From Granulosicoccus sp947495035 (GTDB taxonomy: Bacteria; Pseudomonadota; Gammaproteobacteria; Granulosicoccales; Granulosicoccaceae), in assembly GCF_050589605.1 (NCBI RefSeq), contig NZ_JBNGOO010000003.1: a stretch of DNA of 64,000 nt; one strand, given 5' to 3'. This document shows positions 51,713-61,200 of this stretch, in pieces. Under the pieces are notes generated by a model. It made no database searches and was not told where the DNA came from. It saw nothing but the letters and a program-made list of their open reading frames with translations. The translations under genes and the position numbers were made by a program. The stretch's first letter is position 1. Each line of letters starts with the position of its first letter.

Positions 51713-53026
51713 TCACCCCTCTCTCAGTGCCGTACTGCGCAAGCGCGTCAGTGGCTTCAGCAGGGCCCCGAGAATCGATATGCGGCCAGTGAGGATATTG
51801 ATCTCGGCCGTCATTCCTGCCCTGACCACGTGTTCACTGTCGAAACGATCGGAATCCAGGGCGACACGAATCTTGTAGTATTCGCGTGAATCACCATGGG
51901 TGAAGGTATCGGGACTGATGTAGGACAGGCGCCCCTCCAATCCGCCGTACAAGGCATGATCGTAGGCACTGATGTGTGTCATGGTTCGAAGTTCGGGCCA
52001 GACCTTGCCTCTATCCGCCGTCGACATGTTGCCCTCCACAACGAGCGCTTCTCTGGCTGGCGTGATCTCGACCAGCGGCGCCCCTGGCTGAGATACACCA
52101 CCGACGGTATTGACAAACAACTGATTCACGCGACCATCTATCGGCGATACGATTTCCGAACGTTCAACCTCATCTGCCAGCGCTGCCAGCCTTTCCGTGA
52201 GACTGCTGATACTGACCTCGACGTCATTCAGTTCGCTCTTGGCACTCGAGGCATATTGCTGAGCCGCTGCGGCAATCTCGCTGCTTGCCTCCTCCATCTC
52301 GGCCGCCACGATCGGAATCTGCATCTGGGCGTTCTTGCGCTCGGCCCGCAGCCTGACCAGCTCTGCCTTCACCTGCAGATAACTGGCTTCGGAGACAATG
52401 CCGGACTCGAAGAGTCCGCTCTTGATCTGCGCCTGCCGCGCTAGCACACCGACCTCATCGGCCATGTTGCTGACACGTGACTTCAGGGCATCGATCTCCA
52501 GCCGCTTCTGGTCTCTGCGCTTCTGCAGACCCTCGAGCTTCTGCAGATGTTCCTGGCGACGCAATGAAAAGAGTTCCTGTTCGGCATCAACGAAATCCGG
52601 CTGAGCATCGATCAACTCGGTGGGGAACACGACTTCACTCTGACCGTTCACCTCGGCCAGCAATCTCTCGCGGCGTACCATCTGCGACAACTGCTGCAAG
52701 GTCCCCTCATGCAAGGTGGTTCTGACACGGGTGTTGGCGATCTGGAACAAGGGGTCGCCGGCGCTGACTTCGTCACCTTCGGCCACCAGTATCTCCATCA
52801 CGATCCCCCCTTCCAGATGCTGAACCGTTCTTGCATTGCCAGCCGGGACCACCCGCCCGGTTGCCCGGACGTGCTGATCTATCCGCGACAGACCAGCCCA
52901 GGCCAGAAAGGACAGCAACATCAGCACGACCAGCAGGATGGTGACATGCCGACGCAGACTGTTCACCGGGGTGCCGGTTGCCGATTCGTCCAGTCTTGCC
53001 GTGTAGAGTTCGTCGAATCCGCTCAT
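51713..53026 (-). CDS. HlyD-family membrane fusion protein of type I secretion
   Basis: A 437-residue periplasmic adaptor anchored by one helix (about 28-50). It shows the beta-barrel/lipoyl start RATGRVVPAGNARTVQHLEGGIVMEILVAEGD, a long coiled-coil hairpin (about 120-290) and the second half with VEITPAREALVVEGNMS. It links the ABC pump to the TolC-family channel. It starts 2 bp after the ABC stop and ends 4 bp before the MotA-like gene, so the pump and channel genes form one transcription unit. This is the LapC/SiiD role. Confidence 0.93.
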   Translation of the reverse strand: MSGFDELYTARLDESATGTPVNSLRRHVTILLVVLMLLSFLAWAGLSRIDQHVRATGRVVPAGNARTVQHLEGGIVMEILVAEGDEVSAGDPLFQIANTRVRTTLHEGTLQQLSQMVRRERLLAEVNGQSEVVFPTELIDAQPDFVDAEQELFSLRRQEHLQKLEGLQKRRDQKRLEIDALKSRVSNMADEVGVLARQAQIKSGLFESGIVSEASYLQVKAELVRLRAERKNAQMQIPIVAAEMEEASSEIAAAAQQYASSAKSELNDVEVSISSLTERLAALADEVERSEIVSPIDGRVNQLFVNTVGGVSQPGAPLVEITPAREALVVEGNMSTADRGKVWPELRTMTHISAYDHALYGGLEGRLSYISPDTFTHGDSREYYKIRVALDSDRFDSEHVVRAGMTAEINILTGRISILGALLKPLTRLRSTALREG

Positions 53027-53028
53027 GA

Positions 53029-55161
53029 TCAGGCCGCGAATTTCTGCATGACGGTTTCTCGCTCCCCATCCGCGACGATGGATCCACGATCCATCACGAC
53101 AACGCGATCCACCAGCTCCAGAAGGGACATGCTGTGCGTTACCATGATCAGGGTACGACCTCGACTGAATGTCTTCATGCTCTGCATGAACTGACGTTGC
53201 AAGGCCGAGTCCAGACCACTGGTCGGCTCATCGAAGACCAGAACACAGGGCTCACGCAGGAACGCACGGGCAATGGAAATTGCCTGCTTCTGACCACCTG
53301 ACAGCTGCTCCCCGTTTTCTCCAACGACCCGATCCAGACCTTGACCTCCTCCCGGGAACACAAGATCCATACCAGCCAGAGCAGTCGCCCTGGATATCTG
53401 CTCTGGCGTGCAATGCGGCAAGCCCAGTAACAGATTGTCGCGGACAGTTCCCGCGATGAAGAACGGATGTTGCGGAATCAGGGCGATACTGCTGCGCAAA
53501 CGCGCAGGCGCCAGCGCTTGATAGTCATAGCCATCGATGCTGATCTGCCCCTGTCTGGCCAACAGGGCGCCTGCCATGGCGCGTGCAACCGTACTCTTGC
53601 CCGCCCCTGATGGTCCGATGAGACACAGATGTTCGCCGGCACGGACAGACAGGTTGATGCCATTCACCGCTGGCCGAGTCTGATCAGGGTAGACATAGCT
53701 GAAGCCACTGACGTGGATTGCGCCCTTGAGCTCGCTCGCTGGCAGGACACGGCTGCTTGCAAGCTCTGCCGATTGCCTGAACAGATCGTCGATGGTACGC
53801 AGGCAATCCCGGGATTGCGTCCAGCGGGCCACCACGCCATGCAGGTTCATGATGGGCGCAATGGTGCGACTTGCCAGAATCGTGCTGGCCACCAGACCAC
53901 CGACCGTCAGATTACCTGCCTGAATCTGATGTACGCCAACCACCACGATCAGCACATGATTGAGTTGCATCAAGCCCAATGAACCATGTTGCCCAAGAGA
54001 CACCCAGCGCTGGTTTCTGCGCGCCGCCTCGGCCGATTGTTCGGTCGTGATGTTCCAGCGATTCAGACTCATGCCAACCGCATTCAATTGTTTCAGTGCG
54101 GTGCTGCCGGACAGCAATTCAACCATCATGGACGATTTCTCCTGCATGGAGGAGAAGAGACCACGCGTGGATCGCTTGACCGGTATCTGCACCAGCGCAT
54201 TCAATACCAGAATGGCGATGGCAATTCCCACAGGTACCAGCGTCACGATCGGTGAAACCAGATAGATCACCAGAAGAAACAGCAGGAAGAACGGAAAATC
54301 CACCAGCGCCGGAATCAGGCGAGTCGCGTAGAAATCGCGCAGACCCTGCAATTCACGAAACAGATTGCTGCGCTCCCCAACCGACAGCCGCATCTGCTCC
54401 TCATGCAGGCTCAGCATTCGCTGCATCAGCACACTATCGAACCGGGCACCGGTTCTGGCGGCAATCCGCTCCAGCGTCGAGGTGCGAGCAGTCTTGAGCA
54501 GAACATCGAACAGGATGGCCGTGCAGACGCCCATCGCCAGTACCGTCAGCGTCGACATCGCCAGATTCGGCACAACCGCGTCATAGACGTTGAGCGTGAA
54601 CAGCGGCAAGGCGATCACCAGAAAATTGATGAACAAGGTGCAGAGCACGACCTCGGCAAAGTTCGGCGTGAAACGCAATATCGGTTGCCAGAACCAGTCG
54701 ATTGCCCTCTTCTGATGCATGTGCTCGGTCGCGGCAGCAGTTCTTGCCTGCTTTGGCAGCAGCACGATCGCTCGTCCCGTACACCAGTTGCACAGCAGTT
54801 CCTTGCTCAGGGCCTGTGGCTGCCCCCCCGGTTCCACTGCACAGGATTCACCATCCGGGTTGGGCAGTACCACGACGAACCGATTGGCCCGCATGGGCAG
54901 AATCACGGGCGCACGCGTGTTGTGCAGTTCTTCCACGGTGCACTTGTCGATACGAAGTTCGAACTCGAGATGCTCGGCGATCGCAGGCAGCGTCGCGATG
55001 GTCCAGCGATCCCCCGCACTGGGCAACTGCAATGCCAGACTACTCAGATCGGTCCGGCGCTGGTGAAATTCCAGCACCGTGGCGATGCATGACATCAGCG
55101 GGTCTTCAACAGGTTGCTTATCAGTGACAAGCTTGAGCATTGCAAGCGATTCAGGTAACAC
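53029..55161 (-). CDS. Type I secretion ABC transporter with degenerate C39-like domain
   Basis: A 710-residue export ATPase with an N-terminal C39-like domain (1-120), membrane domain (about 155-440) and nucleotide-binding domain. The nucleotide-binding domain has Walker A GPSGAGKST, signature QLSGGQKQAISIARA, Walker B LVFDEPTSGLD and H-loop MVTHS. In the C39-like domain the catalytic Cys is replaced (Pro21 in EDPLMSC) and the His by Arg94 in MRANRFVVVL. It therefore cannot cleave substrate and should dock an RTX protein, as in HlyB and LapB. The start is GTG at 55161 with GGAAAGG 5-6 bp upstream. It begins 51 bp after the RTX gene. Confidence 0.94.
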   Translation of the reverse strand: MLPESLAMLKLVTDKQPVEDPLMSCIATVLEFHQRRTDLSSLALQLPSAGDRWTIATLPAIAEHLEFELRIDKCTVEELHNTRAPVILPMRANRFVVVLPNPDGESCAVEPGGQPQALSKELLCNWCTGRAIVLLPKQARTAAATEHMHQKRAIDWFWQPILRFTPNFAEVVLCTLFINFLVIALPLFTLNVYDAVVPNLAMSTLTVLAMGVCTAILFDVLLKTARTSTLERIAARTGARFDSVLMQRMLSLHEEQMRLSVGERSNLFRELQGLRDFYATRLIPALVDFPFFLLFLLVIYLVSPIVTLVPVGIAIAILVLNALVQIPVKRSTRGLFSSMQEKSSMMVELLSGSTALKQLNAVGMSLNRWNITTEQSAEAARRNQRWVSLGQHGSLGLMQLNHVLIVVVGVHQIQAGNLTVGGLVASTILASRTIAPIMNLHGVVARWTQSRDCLRTIDDLFRQSAELASSRVLPASELKGAIHVSGFSYVYPDQTRPAVNGINLSVRAGEHLCLIGPSGAGKSTVARAMAGALLARQGQISIDGYDYQALAPARLRSSIALIPQHPFFIAGTVRDNLLLGLPHCTPEQISRATALAGMDLVFPGGGQGLDRVVGENGEQLSGGQKQAISIARAFLREPCVLVFDEPTSGLDSALQRQFMQSMKTFSRGRTLIMVTHSMSLLELVDRVVVMDRGSIVADGERETVMQKFAA

Positions 55162-55174
55162 GGAAACCTTTCCG
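55161..55174 (-). promoter_or_regulatory. Inverted repeat over ribosome site of the ABC gene
   Basis: CGGAAA-GG-TTTCCG on the coding strand spans the ribosome site and touches the GTG start. Pairing would hide the site and could lower pump synthesis relative to the RTX protein. Confidence 0.3.
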
Positions 55175-55212
55175 CGCGCAGACTTCGTACCAAGAAACCG
55201 TTGTATTACCTG

Positions 55213-58200
55213 TCAACCGTTGACGACAAGGTGTATTCCGTTATCCCATTCCACTGTGCGTGTGTTACCCGAGATGCTGTCATCGACAATATTCCCGCTT
55301 CCCTGCTGCAGCACATTGATATCAGCCAGGGTGATACGTGTACCATCCACGTTGATATTCAGCGTATCGCCACTGCCGACCATACCACTGATATCCTCAT
55401 TGCCGATATCGAAGGTATCACCGTCCAGCAGATCGGTTCCGGTGAAGTCGATGGTCTCCACGTTATTGAACACCGACGCCAGGTCCAGACCTTCGATACC
55501 GGCATCCGACAGATTGTCACCCGACAGGGCGTCCACGATGGCCACGGTATCGCTGCCGGCACCGGCGTCCAGGGTTGCCGAACTCAGTGCGCTCATGTCG
55601 AATGTCAGCAGGTCATCCTCGGCTGTCAGTTCGAACTGCTCGACGGATGACAGGGTATCGGTATCAGCGCCCTGCTCGACCGTTGCCGATGAAGCACGCA
55701 CTGTACCGCCTGTCACGGCAGTGGCCGAGGTACTGTAATCTGCCGTATCCACGCCGGTACCTCCGGTGAGAATGTCATCACCGTCACCACCGATCAAGCG
55801 ATCATTGCCGGCTCCACCGTCGAGCGTGTCATCACCGACTCCACCGTCCAGTACATCACTGCCCGTGCCTCCCTGCAGCATGTCCTGCCCCCCCATTCCA
55901 CTGAGCTGGTCATTGCCGGCACCGCCAACCAGGGTATTGTCAGCCAGATCGCCCGTCAGGGTATCATCACCATCAGTACCCACGACATTCTCGACATTCC
56001 GGACGATGTCGTTGTCGGCACCATCGAGAACGGCGCTCGTTGCGACACTACCATTGAGTGAAATGTCGACGAACGATGCGGTACCGTGACTACTGTAATC
56101 CAGCGTATCCGATCCACTACCACCGTCGATGGTGTCCGCGCCCTCGCCAGCGATGATCTGATCATCTCCGGCGTCACCCGATACGATATCGTTGCCACTG
56201 CCCCCCGTCAGTGTGTCGCGTCCATCGCCGCCATTCAGGGTATCGTCGCCGGCGCCACCATCCAGAATGTCGTTTCCAGCTCCACCTGTCAGGACATCTC
56301 CACCAGAACCGCCTGACAGAATGTCATCACCGGCATCGCCGGAGAGGGTATCGGCACCACCACCACCGCTGATCGTGTCATCGCCATCGTTACCAAGCAG
56401 GTCATTGGAAGCGGCATCGCCGACAAGAACATCATCGCCTGTCGAGCCGGTGACATCCTCGATATTGACCACGGTGTCATCATCGACACTCCCTCCGGAG
56501 AGGCTGGCAGTCGACGGGACAGCACCTGCCAGTGTCAGAGAGACTCCACTGACACCTGTCAGACCCGAGTAGTCGACCCGGTCCCGTCCGCTACCACCGT
56601 CAATGAGATCGCTACCCGTGCTGGCCAGCAGAGTGTCATCCCCAGCACCACCATCCAGCGAATCACTACCTGTTCCGCCATCCAGGGTGTCCGTACCGTC
56701 GCCCCCGTCGAGCGTATCCTCGCCGCTGCCTCCTGTCAGAGTGTCATCACCGGATCCGCCGACCAGGTCATCGTCACCCGAACTGCCGTGCAGGGTGTCA
56801 GCTCCGGCGCCCCCCTGAAGCTGATCGTCGCCGTCACGACCGTTGATCTGGTCATCGCCATCACCGCCAGACAGAATGTTGTCACGGAAATCACCTGTCA
56901 TCGAGTCAGCACCCGACGTGCCAATGATGTTCTCCACGTTGCGAACCAGATCATCTGCAGCGTTCTCGACGGCAACACTGGCGCTCACACTGCCGTTCAG
57001 GACAACCTCCAGGGATGTGGCGCTACCGTGGAGACTGTAGTCGAGCGTGTCGACATCATCACCACCATCGAATACGTCCGCCCCCTCGCCGGCAAGGAGC
57101 TGGTCTGCACCGGCACCACCGGACACGATGTCGTTGCCATCGCCACCTTCAAGCGTGTCATCCCCGGCACCGCCGGAGAGCGTATCGTCTCCATCACCGC
57201 CGTCGATGACATCATCACCGAGATGACCGGACAGTTCATTGGCCGCACTGTCCCCCGTCAGATCGTCATTGCCGATCGAACCGACGATATTCTCGATCCG
57301 GGTCAGTGAGTCATCGACGTCACCGGTAACAACTGCCGTCACGGTGGTCGCACCATCCAGTGCAACCGTCACGCTGCCTGCTCCGCTCATGCCCGAATAG
57401 TCGACGACATCGATTCCATCACCACCATCGATCTGATCGGAACCTCCGCCAGCCACGATGACGTCATTGCCCGCTCCGCCGTCAACCCAGTCTGCACCAT
57501 CGCCAGCATCCAGCTGATCATCTCCGTCACCGCCTTCGAGTTGGTCTCTACCGGCATTGCCCGTGAGCTGATCATTGCCGGCACCACCACTCAGGGTATT
57601 GTCCGCACCATCGCCGGTCAGGGTGTCATCCCCCGAACTGCCGACAATGTTCTCGACATTGCTGACGATGTCATTACCGGACCCGCTGACCGCAGCCGTA
57701 GCTGCCACCGAGCCGTTCAGGGTGAGCGCTACCGCTGTAACGCTTCCCAGCGAACTGTAATCCAGGGTATCCGTGCCGCTGCCACCATCGATCGTGTCGA
57801 CGCCATCACTGGCCAGCACCAGGTCATCGTCATCGCCGCCATCGATCGAATCATTGCCGGCACCGCCATCGATCTGGTCAGCACCTGACCCACCCTGGAG
57901 AATGTCGATGCCAGCACCACCCGCCAGGTTGTCATCTCCGTCACCGCCGATGAGCGTATTGCTGCCTGCATCACCGCTCAGGTTATCGTCACTGCCCGTA
58001 CCAATGATGCTCTCGATATTGACGATGGTATCGTTGCTGCCATCAGCCACGGTGGCCGTCGTCGTGGTTGACCCGTCGAGTGCCAGCGTCACGCCGGTTG
58101 CGGTGACCAGGGCGGAATAGTCAACGACATCGTTGCCGGCGCCGCCGTCCATCGTATCCGCACCTTCACCGGCAATCAGCAGGTCATTGCCCTCTCCACC

Positions 58201-61200
58201 GACCAGGGTATCGTCGTTCGCACCGCCATCCAGCGTGTCATTGCCTTCGCCACCGATCAGCGTATCGGCACCAGCACCGCCATCGATCTGATCATTACCC
58301 TGCCCCCCGTCAAGCCTGTTGGCTTGATCATCGCCCACCATGACATCCGAGCCACCGGTACCGATCACGTTCTCGACATTCGTGATCGCATCATTGACAT
58401 CACCGCTGACGACAACCGTTCCTGCACCCGCACCGGCCAGTGTCACGGCTATCGAAGCTGCGTTGGCGTGTGTACTGTAATCCAGCGTGTCAGAGCCGGT
58501 ACCACCGTCGAACTGATCGGCACCCAGTCCGGCAAGCAGCTGATCGTCACCGTCCCCGCCTTGCACGATGTCATCACCGGCATCACCGCTCAGTTCATCG
58601 TTGCCGGTTCCCCCCTGCAGAGTATCGTTACCGATGCCACCCGACAGTACATCAACCCCGTCCCCACCGTCCAGATCATCATCACCTTCCTCACCCTGCA
58701 GCGTATCATTACCGGTATCGCCATCGAGGACATCATCGCCCGCACCACCACTGAGCTGATCGTCATCGTTGCCACCCGCCAGCAAATCATTATCGCTACC
58801 GCCGTCCAGCGTATCGCTGCCATCGCCTCCCGACAGCGTGTCGTCCCCTGCACCGCCAGCCAGAACATCCGCGCCTGCACCGCCATCCAGCGTGTCATTG
58901 CCTGCCTCACCACTCAGTGTGTCATCGCCCGAGTCACCCCGCAGATCATCCGCTCCGTCGCCACCCTGCAAGTCATTGTCGTTGAGATCACCGACAATGA
59001 CATCATCGGCATCGGTGCCGATCACGTTTTCGACATTCACCACCGAATCCACACTCCCGGAGGCAACGGTAGCATCCACCAGAGTGGCCGAATCCAGATT
59101 CAAGGTAACTCCAGCCGTACCGCTCAACGAGGAGTAGTCCAGCGTATCGATACCCGCGCCACCGTCGAAGCGGTCAGCGCCGACGCTGGCAATCAGCCGA
59201 TCATTGCCCGCATCGCCATTGACGATGTCGTCCCCGGCACCGCCATCGAGTGTATCGTCGCCGATGAAACCACTGATGGTATTGTCCAGCGCATCACCGG
59301 TGATGGTGTCTGCTCCCGTACTGCCAACAACATTCTCGAACCCGGCGATGCTGTCATTGTCTCCGCCATTGACGTTGACCGTCACGGCAGCACTGCCGTT
59401 CAGAACCACGCTGAGACTGCTGATGGCCAACGTGGAGTAATCCAGAGTATCCACATCCAGACCACCATCCAGCACATCTTCACCGGCGCTGGCATGAAAG
59501 TAGTCGTCGCCCGCCGCGCCGCCGAGAATATCATCGCCGGTGGAACCGAATATCGTATCGGTCTGTGCAGTCAGCACATACTGTTCGAAACCGCTGAAAC
59601 GGTCTCTGTCACCATTGCCATCTTCGGCGGTGCCAGCATCGAAATCGATTTCCAGCGCTGTGGTGAATCCGCTGTAGTCCAGAATATCCGCAATACCGGC
59701 CCCCCCGGTCAGAACATCATCGCCGGCGCTACCCATGATGTGATCGTTACCGCTACCACCTTCCAGAATGTTGTCTTCGGCATCTCCGGCAATGTAATCA
59801 TCGCCTGCCGTACCCACCAGGTTCTCGATACCACTGAGCGTCTGATCGATAGAACCGCTGACGCTGACCGTGACCTCACTGGATTCATCCAGAGTGACGC
59901 TGATGCTGTTGCCTGCACCAAAGCTGCTGTAGTCCACCGAATCCTCACCAGACCCACCGGCGATGCTGTCGGCACCGGTGGACGCAATGAAACTGTCGTC
60001 ACCACCACGCCCGTGCAGCTCGTTGTCGGCACTGTTGCCGACGATACTGTCATCCAGATCGGTACCTCGCACCGACTCGACATCGCGCAGGATATCAGTT
60101 GCCAGTCCCTCGACCGTTGCAGTGCTGTCACCGGAATCCGTCAACACAACCGTGACACCACCATTGGCACTGAAGTAGTCCACCTCATCAATCTGATCAC
60201 CCCCATCGATGATCAGACCACCGCCGCGAACATGAAACAGATCGTTGCCATCACCCCCTTCGGCGGTGAAGGTATACAAGTCAGTGACGGATACCGTGTC
60301 ATCACCATCACCCAGAACCAGCGTGGCCCCGCTATCATTGATCTGAACAATATCGTCGCCCTCGCCCGTATCCAGGCTGATGGTACCCGCATCGATCTCG
60401 ACATCATCCTGACCGCTGCCGGTTTCCACACTGACGCCATCATAGGCGATCAGTACGCTGTCATCACCGGCATTGGTCTGAATGAAGGCACTGCTCTGAC
60501 CCGTGGTGATATTGTCGTTGCCCGACCCGGTGATCAGTCGAGTGATGGAGTTGAGTGTATCCGTTCCACTTCCGCCCTTGTTGACCAGGTACTGACTACC
60601 CGTATCGATGGAACTGGAGATGACCGTGGTGAAGGCGCTGTAGTCCATCGTGTTGACGCCGCCGTAGCCGTTTATGTAGTCATTGCCACCGGAACCGATG
60701 AACAGGTCATCACCACCATAACCGTAGAAGTAGTTGATGAAACTGTCTCCGGCAAAGTAGTCATCACCGGCAGTGCCCCCCACGCGCTCGATATTGATCA
60801 CGGTATCATCATCACCTCCATTGACGGTTACCGTTGTTGCATTTCCCCCATCCAGCTCGACGCGTATGCTGTCCACTCCCGGTGACAGATGGTAGTACAA
60901 CAGGTCATAGCCACCCGTGCCACCGTCGTAGTAATCGGCACCCTCCGAATCATAGAAACGGTCGTAGCCACCGCTGCCGCCATACAGGAAATCGTCTCCG
61001 GCACCACCATCCAGATTGTCATTGCCCGCATCTCCATACAGCGTGTCCACACCATCGCCGCCTCTGAGGTAATCGTCACCGCCATTGCCGTGCAATACGT
61101 TCTCGCCTTCATCACCGGTAATGCGGTCATTGCCCAGACTGCCCGACAGATTGACGACATTGATCAGTTGATCCACTTCATCATACAGGCCGGTGTCCGC

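Noticed and set aside
58324..60885. Plus-strand open frame of 853 codons antisense to the RTX gene
   Set aside because: It is produced by the GGxGxDxL repeat codons read on the other strand (Ile/Thr/Val/Ala-rich, repetitive). The minus frame has calcium repeats and a secretion signal and continues to the window edge.
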